Assembly (NCBI RefSeq): GCF_003259365.1
Contig: NZ_QLLY01000022.1
Span: 1 to 64,000 of the forward strand
Direction: 5' to 3'
DNA length: 64,000 bases
From: Streptomyces sp. PsTaAH-137
Lineage (GTDB): Bacteria > Actinomycetota > Actinomycetes > Streptomycetales > Streptomycetaceae
Numbering within the stretch: the stretch's first letter is position 1; every line of letters begins with the position of its first letter. A model generated the notes under the pieces. The model searched no databases. It saw nothing but the letters and a program-made list of their open reading frames with translations, and was not told where the DNA came from. A program made the translations under genes and the position numbers. This document shows positions 9,729 to 18,775 of this stretch, piece after piece.

Positions 9729-10471
9729 CGGCGCCGGTGTTCGTGGTCGAGGGGCCCGTCCCCGACGCCCGTACGTACGTCCTCGACGGCCCCGAGGGGC
9801 GGCACGCCGTCTCCGTGAAGCGGCTGCGGGCCGGGGAGCCGGTGGTGCTCACCGACGGCCTCGGCGCGTGGTGCGAGGGCGTCGTCGCGGGCAGCGAGGG
9901 CAAGGACCGGCTGCTCGTCGAGGCCGGGCCGGTGCGCACCGAGCCCGAGGAGCGGCCCCGTATCACCGTCGTCCAGGCCCTCCCCAAGGGCGACCGGGGC
10001 GAACTCGCGGTCGAGACCATGACCGAGACCGGCGTCGACGCGATCGTGCCCTGGGCGGCGTCGCGCTGCATCACCCAGTGGCGCGGCGAGCGCGGTCTCA
10101 AGGCGCTCGGCAAGTGGCGGGCCACCGCCCGCGAGGCCGGGAAGCAGTCGCGCCGCGTGCGGTTCCCCGAGGTCGCCGAAGCGGCGTCCACGAAGGAGGT
10201 CGCCGCGCTGCTCGCCGGAGCCGATCTCGCGGTCGTGCTGCACGAGGACCGGGAGCACCCGAGCGCCGCCCTCGCCACCGTCGACCTCCCGGCGGCCGGG
10301 GAGATCGTGCTCGTCGTCGGCCCCGAAGGAGGCGTCTCCCCCGAGGAGTTGGCGGTCTTCGACGAGGCCGGGGCGCGGACCTGCCGGCTCGGGCGGAGCG
10401 TGCTGCGGACCTCGACGGCCGGGACCGCGGCGGTCGCGTTGCTGCTGGGACGCACCGGCCGCTGGAGCTAG
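9725..10471 (+). CDS. rsmE: 16S rRNA (uracil(1498)-N(3))-methyltransferase
   Basis: This 248-residue SPOUT-fold enzyme shows an N-terminal PUA-like region (VLDGPEGRHAVSVKRLRAGE) and the C-terminal SAM knot with VVGPEGGVSPEELAVF and LGRSVLRTSTAG. RsmE methylates U1498 of 16S rRNA in the 30S subunit. The GTG start at 9725 overlaps the preceding stop by four bases (GTGA), implying coupling with the nitronate monooxygenase gene. In many actinomycetes rsmE also follows dnaJ, which supports the call. Confidence 0.95.
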   Translation: MTAPVFVVEGPVPDARTYVLDGPEGRHAVSVKRLRAGEPVVLTDGLGAWCEGVVAGSEGKDRLLVEAGPVRTEPEERPRITVVQALPKGDRGELAVETMTETGVDAIVPWAASRCITQWRGERGLKALGKWRATAREAGKQSRRVRFPEVAEAASTKEVAALLAGADLAVVLHEDREHPSAALATVDLPAAGEIVLVVGPEGGVSPEELAVFDEAGARTCRLGRSVLRTSTAGTAAVALLLGRTGRWS

Positions 10472-10480
10472 GAGTTCCCG

Positions 10481-10512
10481 GTTGCGGCCAGGACCGCGGT
10501 CCTGGCCGCAAC
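10481..10512. terminator. Perfect 32-base palindromic hairpin after rsmE
   Basis: Two perfect 15-base arms (GTTGCGGCCAGGACC and its complement) separated by GC lie 10 bases after the rsmE stop. The structure would terminate rsmE transcription. There is no U-tract of note, common for Streptomyces terminators. It lies 41 bases before the start of the secreted repeat protein. Confidence 0.7.
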
Positions 10513-10553
10513 TGTTCTACCGCCCGGCGACCCGCGGTGGCATCCTGCCGCAC

Positions 10554-11216
10554 ATGGGGGCATTGAGGGGTATCGGTGACCGTTTGCTCCGGTTGCGGGG
10601 GCGGCGCGTCGCGGCGGCTGCCGCGGTCGTCGTCGCCGCCGGACTGGGGGCCGTGGCGTGCCAGCCGACCGACGAGGATCTCAACCCGTCGACCGTCGCC
10701 GCCACCACGGACCAGCAGGGCACAGCCGAGCTCAACCGGCAGAACGCCCATGTGCGGTGGCTCAGTTGCAGCGCCGCGTACATCAACCGCACCTCGGGCA
10801 ACGGGTCCACGTCGCAGGACGTGCACGTCGACTGCCACGGGAAGACGACGGACGGCAAGCAGATCACGCTGACCGGGGACGCGTATGCGGTGGTCTCGGG
10901 CAAGTGTGTGCGGGGCTCGTTCACGGCGAAGGTCGAGGGGAAGCTCTGGTTCCGAGTCGATGTGCTCGGGAACTGCTCGGCCCCGGACTCGACGCCGCCC
11001 GCGGAGCATTCGGACACCTGGAAGCCGTCGGACGAGCCGGAACCCTCGGACTCGTGGGAGCCGGAGCCGTCGGACACCTGGAAGCCCGAGCCGTCCGACA
11101 CCTGGAAGCCGACGGACGAGCCCGAGCCCGGGGAGACCCGCACGATCACCGAGACCGTCACCGTCCCGGCGCCCGAGCCGACCTGCACCGACTCCCAGGA
11201 CGCCGAGGCCGGGTGA
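10554..11216 (+). CDS. Secreted protein with C-terminal Trp/Pro/Asp repeats, unknown function
   Basis: A 220-residue protein. The N-terminus is basic (RLLRLRGRR) then hydrophobic (VAAAAAVVVAAGLGAVAC), a signal peptide with an imperfect lipobox before Cys. The globular middle contains four more Cys residues that could form disulfides. The C-terminal third is acidic, with SDTWKP-type units repeated (SDTWKPSDEPEP, SDSWEPEP, SDTWKPEP, SDTWKPTDEPEP), followed by a Thr/Val-rich tail. No sortase motif is seen. No family is recognised; a cell-surface or extracellular role is inference. ATG 10554 is chosen to place the signal peptide at the N-terminus. Confidence 0.75.
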   Translation: MGALRGIGDRLLRLRGRRVAAAAAVVVAAGLGAVACQPTDEDLNPSTVAATTDQQGTAELNRQNAHVRWLSCSAAYINRTSGNGSTSQDVHVDCHGKTTDGKQITLTGDAYAVVSGKCVRGSFTAKVEGKLWFRVDVLGNCSAPDSTPPAEHSDTWKPSDEPEPSDSWEPEPSDTWKPEPSDTWKPTDEPEPGETRTITETVTVPAPEPTCTDSQDAEAG

Positions 11217-11274
11217 ACGCCCGGTGATCGCAAAACCGCGGACGCGGGACGCACGACAAAATTAGGCTGGCCGG

Positions 11275-14200
11275 GTGACGAACCCTGCCGCCTCCGCGTA
11301 TCTCCGATTCCCGCATCCGCACGGCGAGTCGGTGGTCTTCACCGCCGAGGACGATGTGTGGGCCGCGCCGCTCGACGGCGGCCGCGCCTGGCGGATCAGC
11401 ACGGACAACGTGCCGGTCAGCCACCCCCGCACATCCCCCGACGGCACCACCGTCGCCTGGACCTCGCGCCGCGACGGCGCGCCCGAGGTGCAGGTCGCGC
11501 CGGCCGACGGCGGACCCGCCGAGCGACTGACGTACTGGGGCAGCTGGACCACGTCCGTACGGGGCTGGACGCCCGACGGCCGGGTCCTCGCCATCAGTAC
11601 GTACGGACAGGCCTCGCTGCGCCGCAGCTGGGCGCGGGCGCTGCCGCTCGACGGCGGGCCCGCCGAGACACTGCCCTACGGGCCCGTCGGCGGAGTCGCG
11701 TACGGGCCCGGCTCCCAGGTGGTCCTGCTCTCCGCGTCGATGGGCCGGGAGGCCGCCTGGTGGAAGCGGTACCGGGGCGGCACCGCGGGCAAGCTGTGGA
11801 TCGGCCGGTCCGCCGAGGGCGCGGGCACGGAGGGCACCGGTGAGTTCGTCCGGCTCCACGCCGACCTCGACGGCAACATCGAGTACCCGATGTGGGTCGG
11901 CGAGCGGGTCGCCTTCCTCAGCGACCACGAGGGCGTCGGCGCCCTGTACTCCTCGGCGGCCGACGGCACCGACCTGCGCCGCCACAGCCCCGTCGACGGT
12001 TTCTACGCCCGGCACGCCGCGACCGACGGCACCCGGGTCGTCTGGTCCAGCGCCGGTGAACTGTGGGCCGTCGACGACCTGCTCGCCGCCGACGCGGCGC
12101 CCCGGCGGCTCGACATCCGGCTCGGCGGAGCACGCTCCGGGCGGCGGCCGCGCGCGGTGGACGCCACCCGCTGGTTCGGCGCCGCCTCGCCCGACCACAC
12201 CGGGCGCGGCAGCGCCGTCGCGGTGCGCGGCGCCGTGCACTGGGTGACCCACCGCTCCGGCCCGGCCCGCGCGCTGGCCGCCGAGCCCGGTGTGCGGACC
12301 CGGCTCCCGCACACCTTCCGGGCCGGCGGCGAGGAGCACGTGGTGTGGGTGACGGACGCCGAGGGCGACGACGCCCTGGAGTTCGCGCCCGCCACCGGCA
12401 CCACGCCCGGCGCCACCCCGCGCCGCCTCGGCGCGGGCCGGCTCGGCCGGGTCCTCGGGCTCACCGTCGCCCCCGACGGCGGGCGGGTCGCCGTCGCCGC
12501 GCACGACGGCCGGGTCCTCCTCGTCGAGCGGGACAGCGGCGACGTCCGCGAGGTCGACCGCAGCGAGGACGGCCACGCCACCGGACTCACCTTCTCGCCC
12601 GACTCGGCCTGGCTCGCCTGGTCGCACCCGGGCCCGCACGACCTGCGCCAGCTCAAACTGGCCAACGCCGCGGACCTGTCCGTGAGCGAGGCGACCCCGC
12701 TCCGGTTCCGGGACTACGCGCCCGCGTTCACGCTCGACGGCAAGCACCTGGCGTTCCTGTCGGCGCGCTCCTTCGACCCGCTCTACGACGAGCACTCCTT
12801 CGACCTCGCGTTCGTCGGCGGCTCGCGGCCGCATCTGATCACGCTGGCGGCGACCACCCCGTCGCCGTTCGGACCGCAGCGGCACGGACGCCCCTTCGAC
12901 GCGCCGGACAGCCCCGGCTCCGAGACCCCGGAGAGCGAGGGCGCGCCCGCCACCCGCGTCGACCTCGAAGGGCTCGTCGACCGGATCGTGCCGTTCCCCG
13001 TCGAGGCCGCCCGCTACTCGACGCTGCGCACCGCCAAGGACGGCGTGCTGTGGCTGCGGCTCCCGGTCCGCGGTGTCCTCGGCGACGCGCGGGCCGCCCT
13101 CGCCGACGCCGAGCCCAGGACCCGCCTGGAGCGCTACGACCTGGTCCAGCAGCGCATCGAGGAGATCGGCTCCGACGCCGACCACTTCGAGGTCACCGGC
13201 GACGGCAAGCGGGTCCTGCTGTGGACCGGCGAGGTGCTCAAGGTCGTCCCCAGCGACCGGCGGCCCGCGCACGACGACTCCAGCGACACCAACATCACCG
13301 TCGACCTGGCCCGGATCTCCCAGCGCGTGGACCCGGCCGCCGAGTGGCGCCAGATGTACGAGGAGACCGGCCGCCTGATGCGGGACAACTTCTGGCGCGC
13401 CGACATGAACGGCGTCGACTGGGACGGTGTCCTCGCCCGCTACCGGCCCGTCCTCGACCGGGTCGCCACCCACGACGACCTCGTCGACCTGCTGTGGGAG
13501 GTGCAGGGCGAACTCGGCACCTCGCACGCCTACGTCGTCCCGAGCGGCGGGGGCGGCTCGGCACGGCGCCGCCAGGGGCTGCTCGGCGCCGACATCTCCC
13601 GCCACGACGACGGCAGTTGGCGCGTCGACCGGGTGCTGCCCTCGGAGACCTCCGACCCGCGCGCCCGGTCCCCGCTCGCCGCGCCCGGGGTCGCCGTGCG
13701 CGCCGGGGACGCCGTCGTCGCCGTCGGCGGGCTGCCCGTCGACCCCGTCACCGGGCCCGGGCCGCTGCTCGTCGGCACCGCCGACAAGCCGGTCGAGCTG
13801 ACCGTCTCGCCGGCCGGCGGCGGTGACGCCCGGCATGTCGTCGTCGTACCGCTGGAGCACGAGGAACCGCTGCGCTACCACGCCTGGGTCGCCGACCGGC
13901 GGGCCTACGTCCACCGGCTCTCCGGCGGGCGGCTCGGCTATCTCCACGTCCCCGACATGCAGGCGCCCGGCTGGGCGCAGATCCATCGCGACCTGAGCGT
14001 GGAGGTGGCCCGGGAGGGGCTGGTCGTCGACGTCCGGGAGAACCGGGGCGGGCACACCTCCCAGCTCGTCGTGGAGAAGCTCGCGCGCCGGGTCGTCGGC
14101 TGGGACGTGCCGCGCGGCAGCCGCCCCTTCACGTACCCGATGGACGCGCCCCGGGGGCCCGTCGTCGCCGTCGCCAACGAGTTCTCCGGGTCGGACGGTG

Positions 14201-14529
14201 ACATCGTCAACGCGGCGATCAAGGCGCTCGGCATCGGGCCCGTGGTGGGGGTACGCACCTGGGGCGGCGTCATCGGGATCGACAGCCGGTACCGGCTGGT
14301 GGACGGGACGCTGGTGACGCAGCCGAAGTACGCGACCTGGATGGAGGGGTTCGGGTGGGGGCTGGAGAACTACGGCGTGGACCCGGACGTCGAGGTGGTC
14401 GCCGCGCCGCATGACGTCGCGGCGGGCCGCGACCCCCAACTCGACGAGGCCGTCCGCCTTGCGCTGGCCGCGCTCGACCAGACCCCGGCCAGGTCCGCAC
14501 CGCGATTGCCGGACCCGTCTGCCGGGTGA
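11275..14529 (+). CDS. Tricorn protease homologue (S41 family)
   Basis: A 1084-residue protein matching tricorn architecture: two N-terminal beta-propellers (repeats such as YLRFPHPHGESVVFTAEDDVWA, LTFSPDSAWLAWS), a PDZ-like domain near residues 760-860, and a C-terminal alpha/beta core. Candidate catalytic residues are the Ser-His of GTSHAYV and the Ser of NEFSGSDGDIV. Tricorn is a large cytosolic peptidase thought to degrade proteasome products to short peptides. The GTG start at 11275 follows the last stop and begins MTNPAASAYLRFP, as in Streptomyces homologues. It is a single gene with no coupled neighbour. Confidence 0.93.
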   Translation: MTNPAASAYLRFPHPHGESVVFTAEDDVWAAPLDGGRAWRISTDNVPVSHPRTSPDGTTVAWTSRRDGAPEVQVAPADGGPAERLTYWGSWTTSVRGWTPDGRVLAISTYGQASLRRSWARALPLDGGPAETLPYGPVGGVAYGPGSQVVLLSASMGREAAWWKRYRGGTAGKLWIGRSAEGAGTEGTGEFVRLHADLDGNIEYPMWVGERVAFLSDHEGVGALYSSAADGTDLRRHSPVDGFYARHAATDGTRVVWSSAGELWAVDDLLAADAAPRRLDIRLGGARSGRRPRAVDATRWFGAASPDHTGRGSAVAVRGAVHWVTHRSGPARALAAEPGVRTRLPHTFRAGGEEHVVWVTDAEGDDALEFAPATGTTPGATPRRLGAGRLGRVLGLTVAPDGGRVAVAAHDGRVLLVERDSGDVREVDRSEDGHATGLTFSPDSAWLAWSHPGPHDLRQLKLANAADLSVSEATPLRFRDYAPAFTLDGKHLAFLSARSFDPLYDEHSFDLAFVGGSRPHLITLAATTPSPFGPQRHGRPFDAPDSPGSETPESEGAPATRVDLEGLVDRIVPFPVEAARYSTLRTAKDGVLWLRLPVRGVLGDARAALADAEPRTRLERYDLVQQRIEEIGSDADHFEVTGDGKRVLLWTGEVLKVVPSDRRPAHDDSSDTNITVDLARISQRVDPAAEWRQMYEETGRLMRDNFWRADMNGVDWDGVLARYRPVLDRVATHDDLVDLLWEVQGELGTSHAYVVPSGGGGSARRRQGLLGADISRHDDGSWRVDRVLPSETSDPRARSPLAAPGVAVRAGDAVVAVGGLPVDPVTGPGPLLVGTADKPVELTVSPAGGGDARHVVVVPLEHEEPLRYHAWVADRRAYVHRLSGGRLGYLHVPDMQAPGWAQIHRDLSVEVAREGLVVDVRENRGGHTSQLVVEKLARRVVGWDVPRGSRPFTYPMDAPRGPVVAVANEFSGSDGDIVNAAIKALGIGPVVGVRTWGGVIGIDSRYRLVDGTLVTQPKYATWMEGFGWGLENYGVDPDVEVVAAPHDVAAGRDPQLDEAVRLALAALDQTPARSAPRLPDPSAG

Positions 14530-14858
14530 GGCCGCGTCTCAGGGTGCACCACCGTCGTGGCTGGTCGCGCAGTTCCCCGCGCCCCTGAGGCAGGCGCTTC
14601 GCGCCGCCTCCCCTTCAGAGGCTGCGGCTTCGCCGCGCCTCTGGTGATGAGATGGCGCACGAAGTGCGCATCTCAGGGGCGCGGGGAACTGCGCGAGAAG
14701 CGGCCGCCGGGCCGCAGGCGAATGAACTACCCAGGGGCGCGGGGAACTGCGCGGCCAGCCCCCACCGGGCCGGGGGCGGGTGAGACCGGTGACGCCCTCC
14801 ACGCCTGTGATCGATACCATGCGGCCAGGCCGCGACCCCCTCGTGAAGGAGACGGAAC
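14530..14858. repeat. Intergenic region with three copies of the dispersed GCGCAGTTCCCCGCGCCCCT repeat
   Basis: This 329-base gap between the tricorn gene and the HIT gene holds one forward copy (core 14571-14586) and two reverse copies (cores 14675-14690 and 14733-14748). The first two can pair to form a long stem with the intervening GC-rich sequence as a loop. No convincing small gene is present. The segment flanking the second copy (GAAGTGCGCATCTCAGGGGC) is also found at about 37924, so the repeat family has a longer shared unit. Confidence 0.7.
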
Positions 14859-15212
14859 ATGCCCGGCGAAGCCCAGGCGGACTGCCTGTTCTGCAAGATC
14901 GTCGCGGGAGACGTCCCCGCCACGCTCGTCCGCGAGACGGAGACCACGGTCGCCTTCCGGGACATCAACCCCCAAGCCCCCACGCACGTCCTGGTGATCC
15001 CGCGGGTCCACCACCCCGACGCCGCGTCCCTGGCCGCGGCGGAACCGGCTATCGCCGCCGACGTGCTGCGCGAGGCGGGCGAGGTCGCCAAGGAGGAGAA
15101 GCTGGAGAGCTACCGGCTCGTGTTCAACACGGGCAGCGGCGCCGGCCAGACCGTCTTCCACGCGCACGCCCACGTCCTCGGCGGCCGCGGCCTCCAGTGG
15201 CCCCCCGGATAA
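14859..15212 (+). CDS. HIT (histidine triad) family nucleotide-binding hydrolase
   Basis: This 117-residue protein has the histidine triad HAHAHVLGG near the C-terminus and the zinc-binding N-terminal CLFCKIVAGD plus PRVHH seen in the HINT branch. HINT proteins hydrolyse purine nucleoside phosphoramidates such as AMP-amino acid adducts. GAAGGAGACGGAAC precedes ATG 14859 as a good ribosome binding site. It lies 16 bases before rnz, so the two are probably co-transcribed. Confidence 0.93.
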   Translation: MPGEAQADCLFCKIVAGDVPATLVRETETTVAFRDINPQAPTHVLVIPRVHHPDAASLAAAEPAIAADVLREAGEVAKEEKLESYRLVFNTGSGAGQTVFHAHAHVLGGRGLQWPPG

Positions 15213-15228
15213 GCACGGCCGACCCCTG

Positions 15229-16137
15229 ATGTCCGTACGGGAATTCGTCGTCCTCGGCACCGCGAGCCAGGTGCCCACGAGGCACCGCAACCACAACGGC
15301 TACCTGCTGCGCTGGGACGGCGAGGGCATCCTCTTCGACCCCGGTGAGGGCACGCAGCGGCAGATGCTGCGTGCCGGCGTCGCCGCGCACGACCTGAACC
15401 GGATCTGCGTCACCCACTTCCACGGCGACCACAGCCTCGGCCTCGCCGGTGTCATCCAGCGGATCAACCTCGACCGGGTCCCGCACCCGGTCACCGCGCA
15501 CTACCCGAAGTCGGGCCAGCGGTTCTTCGACCGGCTGCGGTACTCGACCGCGTACCGCGAGACGGTCGGGATCACCGAGGAACCGGTGAGCGGCGACAGC
15601 GCGGTGCTCGCCGAGACGCCCGGCTACCGCCTGGAGGCCCGCCGCCTGTCGCACCCCGTCGAGTCGTACGGGTACCTCCTCGTCGAGCCCGACCGGCTGC
15701 GGATGCTGCCCGAGCGGCTCGCCGCGCACGGCGTCACCGGGCCGGACATCGGCCGCCTCCAGAAGGCGGGCGAGCTGAACGGGGTCACGCTCGCCGACGT
15801 CAGCGAGACGCGGCGCGGGCAGCGGGTCGCGTTCGTGATGGACACCCGGATGTGCGACGGCGTCACCGCGCTCGCCGAGGGCTGCGACCTGCTCGTCATC
15901 GAGTCGACCTTCCTCGACGAGGACGCGCGGCTCGCCGCCGACCACGGCCACCTGACCGCAGGGCAGGCCGCCGCCGTCGCCCGGGACGCGGGCGTGCGGC
16001 ACCTCGTGCTCACCCACTTCAGCCAGCGCTACACCGACCCGGACGAGTTCGCCCGGCAGGCGCGGGCCGCCGGGTTCGCGGGGGAGCTGACGGTCGCCCG
16101 GGACCTGGACCGCGTCACCGTCCCCAAACGCCGCTGA
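15229..16137 (+). CDS. rnz: Ribonuclease Z
   Basis: A 302-residue MBL-fold protein with the tRNase Z motif THFHGDHSLGL, and further ligands in VESTF...HGHLTAGQAA and LVLTHFSQRY. RNase Z removes 3' trailers from pre-tRNAs. Length fits the short bacterial type. It begins MSVREFVVLGTASQVPTRHRNHNGY at ATG 15229, close behind the HIT gene, and is followed after 23 bases by the deaminase gene. Confidence 0.93.
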   Translation: MSVREFVVLGTASQVPTRHRNHNGYLLRWDGEGILFDPGEGTQRQMLRAGVAAHDLNRICVTHFHGDHSLGLAGVIQRINLDRVPHPVTAHYPKSGQRFFDRLRYSTAYRETVGITEEPVSGDSAVLAETPGYRLEARRLSHPVESYGYLLVEPDRLRMLPERLAAHGVTGPDIGRLQKAGELNGVTLADVSETRRGQRVAFVMDTRMCDGVTALAEGCDLLVIESTFLDEDARLAADHGHLTAGQAAAVARDAGVRHLVLTHFSQRYTDPDEFARQARAAGFAGELTVARDLDRVTVPKRR

Positions 16138-16160
16138 CCTGGGCGCCGTACGATGAAGGG

Positions 16161-17219
16161 ATGTCCCACGCACCACTCGCGCCCCTCGGGTCGCACGCCC
16201 TGATCCCCAAGGCCGAGCTCCACCTGCACATCGAAGGCACCCTCGAACCCGAGCTGGCCTTCGAGCTCGCCGCCCGCAACGGCATCACCCTGCCGTACCC
16301 GGACACCGAGACCCTGCGCAAGGCGTACCTCTTCGCCGACCTCCAGTCCTTCCTCGACCTGTACTACGCGCTGATGGCCGTGCTCATCACCGAGGACGAC
16401 TTCGAGGCGCTGGCCGACGCCTATCTCGCCCGCGCCGCCGCGCAGGGCGTGCGGCACGCGGAGATCTTCTTCGACCCGCAGGCGCACTCGGCCCGCGGGG
16501 TGGCGATGGGGACCGTCGTGGAGGGCCTGTCGCGGGCGCTCGCCCGCAGCCAGGAGCGGCACGGCGTCACCACCAAGCTCATCCTCTGCTTCCTGCGCGA
16601 CCAGTCCGCCGAGTCGGCGATGGAGACGCTGAACGAGGCGAAGCCGTACCTCGACAGGATCGTCGGCGTCGGGCTCGACTCCGCCGAGGTCGGCAACCCC
16701 GCGTCGAAGTTCCGCGAGGTGTACGAGGCCGCGGGCGCGCTGGGCCTGCGCAAGGTCGCGCACGCGGGCGAGGAGGGCGACCCGAGCTATGTGTGGGAGG
16801 CCCTGGACCTGCTCGGCGTCGAGCGCGTCGACCACGGCCTGCGCTCCCTGGAGGACCCCGAGCTGGTGGCCCGCCTGGTGCGCGACCGGATCCCGCTGAC
16901 CCTGTGCCCGATGTCGAACGTGCGGCTGCGCACCATCGACGTCCTGGAGGACCACCCGCTCGTCGCGATGATGGACGCCGGGCTCGTCTGCACGGTCAAC
17001 TCCGACGACCCGGCCTACTTCGGCGGCTACGCCGGGGACAACTTCCACGCGGTCGGCGAGGCGCTCGCCCTGGACCACGAACGGCTGCGGGAACTGGCCC
17101 GCAACTCGTTCGTGGCGTCCTTCCTGGACGGCAGCGCCGAGGAGGAGGCGCTGCGGGCGCGCTACCTCGCCGAGGTCGAGGCGTACGCCTTCGACGAGGG
17201 CGCCGACGCCACGGACTGA
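16161..17219 (+). CDS. Adenosine/adenine deaminase family protein (adenine deaminase type 3-like)
   Basis: A 352-residue metal-dependent deaminase. The zinc-binding HLHIEGTL, the HAGEEG loop with catalytic Glu, VDHGLRS and SDDPAYFGGY are all present. The FFDPQAH segment and SDDPAYFGGY resemble the adenine deaminase (type 3) branch rather than classical adenosine deaminase, so it may convert adenine to hypoxanthine; this distinction is inference. The start ATG 16161 follows a GAAGGG site. The 3' end overlaps the convergent MFS gene by 58 bases. Confidence 0.88.
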   Translation: MSHAPLAPLGSHALIPKAELHLHIEGTLEPELAFELAARNGITLPYPDTETLRKAYLFADLQSFLDLYYALMAVLITEDDFEALADAYLARAAAQGVRHAEIFFDPQAHSARGVAMGTVVEGLSRALARSQERHGVTTKLILCFLRDQSAESAMETLNEAKPYLDRIVGVGLDSAEVGNPASKFREVYEAAGALGLRKVAHAGEEGDPSYVWEALDLLGVERVDHGLRSLEDPELVARLVRDRIPLTLCPMSNVRLRTIDVLEDHPLVAMMDAGLVCTVNSDDPAYFGGYAGDNFHAVGEALALDHERLRELARNSFVASFLDGSAEEEALRARYLAEVEAYAFDEGADATD

Positions 17220-18529
17220 CCCGACTGCGCGGGGCCCGCCGTCGTGAACTCGCCCTGGACCGGCTCCGGTCCGGCCTCGCACACGGCCGCGGGCACCTCG
17301 AACACGGAGATCTCGACCACCGGCTGCTCCAGCAGACCCGACGGCGGGACGATCGCGCCCACCGGGGCACCGCTGCGCCGCCTGGCCGCACCCGCGAACA
17401 GCGGGCGTCCGCCGGTGTGCAGGGCCACCGCGGTCAGCGGCACCGCGAGCAGGAGCAGCAGCGTGGCGAGGACCGCGCCCATCGCGGGGAAGCCCGCCGA
17501 CTGCGACAGCGAACTGCCCACGAGCGGCCCGCAGGCCGTGCCCAGCGAGGACGCCGAGCCGACCAGCACCGCCCAGCGGCCGCGCGGGTCGAGGGACGCG
17601 GCGAGGCCGAGCAGGTAGGAGAGCACCACCGGGTACAGGGTGTTCCAGGCGATCTCGCCGAACGCGAAGGACCCAAGGCCGTCGGCGCGGGCGCTCAGCG
17701 CGATGCAGCAGGCGATGGCCGCCGTGCCCGCGCCGATCGGGACCGCGCGGCCGAGCCGGGCGCCGAGCGCGCCCGCGGCCAGCACCCCGAGCAGCCCGGC
17801 GCCGAGCCCGAGCGCGAAGACCGAGCCGACGGCGACCTCGGACAGGCCCGCCTGCTGGGTGCCGATACGGCTGCTCACGCCCCACAGGGAGTTCTGCGCC
17901 ATCGACCAGCAGACGATGACCGCGGCCAGGACCATCCCCGAACGGGCGTAGGGGAGCGGTGACTTGGGCGCGGGAGCCGCGCTGTTGTCCGGGCCCGCCG
18001 GGCCGGACAGGAAGTGGGTCGCGGGCCAGACGCACAGCGCGGTCAGGGCCAGCGCCGCGAACGGCAGCCCGTGCCCGGTGCTGACCCGGGGGATCGTGAG
18101 ATAGAGGGCGCCGGCGAGCGCCGAGACGGACAGCAGGCCGAGCGTGGAGGCGCGGTGCGGGTCCTTCTGGGCGGCGATCCCGGTGGCGGCGACCGCGGTC
18201 GCGGTGCCCGAGCCGAAGCCGCCGATCATCGCACCCGCGACGACCAGCGGGACGGAGGAGGCGAGCGCCGCGGTGCCGTAGCCGACGGCCGCGAGGAGGA
18301 GCCCGGAGCGGGCGGCGCGGCGCGCTCCGATCCGCTCGACGCGGGTCGCGAGGCCGAGGCCCGCGGTGGCCGAGCTCAGCAGCAGCGCGCTGCCGATGAG
18401 ACCGGCCTGGGTGGGGTTCAGGCGCAGGCTGTCGGCGAGACGGCCGACAACCGTGGGCAGGAGATAAGCGGCGAGGTACCCGGCCGTGAAGAGGGCTATG
18501 AGAGCGGGCCGGGGGGTGCGCGAGGACAC
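17162..18529 (-). CDS. MFS transporter
   Basis: A 455-residue membrane protein with about twelve hydrophobic segments, beginning IALFTAGYLAAYLLPTVVGRLAD, with a conserved loop LRLNPTQAGLIGSALLLSSA. The GTG at 18529 is chosen because AGGAAC lies nine bases upstream; the frame extends upstream but gives an unlikely polar leader. The C-terminal ~70 residues are hydrophilic and overlap the end of the deaminase gene by 58 bases on the opposite strand. Substrate is unknown; nothing in the sequence ties it to the adjacent IclR or glucarate genes. Confidence 0.85.
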   Translation of the reverse strand: MSSRTPRPALIALFTAGYLAAYLLPTVVGRLADSLRLNPTQAGLIGSALLLSSATAGLGLATRVERIGARRAARSGLLLAAVGYGTAALASSVPLVVAGAMIGGFGSGTATAVAATGIAAQKDPHRASTLGLLSVSALAGALYLTIPRVSTGHGLPFAALALTALCVWPATHFLSGPAGPDNSAAPAPKSPLPYARSGMVLAAVIVCWSMAQNSLWGVSSRIGTQQAGLSEVAVGSVFALGLGAGLLGVLAAGALGARLGRAVPIGAGTAAIACCIALSARADGLGSFAFGEIAWNTLYPVVLSYLLGLAASLDPRGRWAVLVGSASSLGTACGPLVGSSLSQSAGFPAMGAVLATLLLLLAVPLTAVALHTGGRPLFAGAARRRSGAPVGAIVPPSGLLEQPVVEISVFEVPAAVCEAGPEPVQGEFTTAGPAQSGQSVASAPSSKAYASTSAR

Positions 18530-18681
18530 GGGCGTTCCTGTAGGACGGCCCCTTGCCGAGGACACGTGGGAACGCTGTTTTTGGGCAAGGGGGTGGTAAG
18601 GCAGGGGAGTTGGGGAGCACGACGTCTTTGCGAACGGGACCGAACCGGGGACGTCGGGTGCGGCCAATTTGTATCAAGCCG

Positions 18682-18708
18682 AAGGCCCCGCACAGAAGGC
18701 GGGGCCTT
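18682..18708. terminator. Bidirectional hairpin between the IclR and MFS genes
   Basis: A perfect 10-bp stem (AAGGCCCCGC with GCGGGGCCTT) and a 7-base loop lie 68 bases downstream of the iclR-type gene (which reads leftward) and upstream of the MFS gene. It probably ends the regulator transcript. Confidence 0.65.
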
Positions 18709-18775
18709 GTGACCTGAGACACATATGGTTTGGTGCTGGAGTCGCCGGGTAATCGAGGGCTTTTTCGCCCCTGGT

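Noticed and set aside
10990..11140. Tandem repeats that could suggest a CRISPR array
   Set aside because: They are in-frame protein repeats (SDTWKP units) of a secreted protein, without spacers of uniform length.
11158..14439. Very long open frame antisense to the tricorn gene (over 1000 codons)
   Set aside because: It is the mirror of a well-recognised gene. High GC with third-position bias keeps antisense frames open; the translation is low-complexity and has no family motifs.
18661..18720. Possible tRNA gene near the iclR-type gene
   Set aside because: The only structure is a single perfect hairpin, better explained as a terminator; no cloverleaf or T-loop sequence was seen.
16029..18722. 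Long reverse frame overlapping the deaminase and MFS genes
   Set aside because: It shadows two supported genes in another phase, and its translation is Arg/Ala/Gly-rich without recognisable domains.
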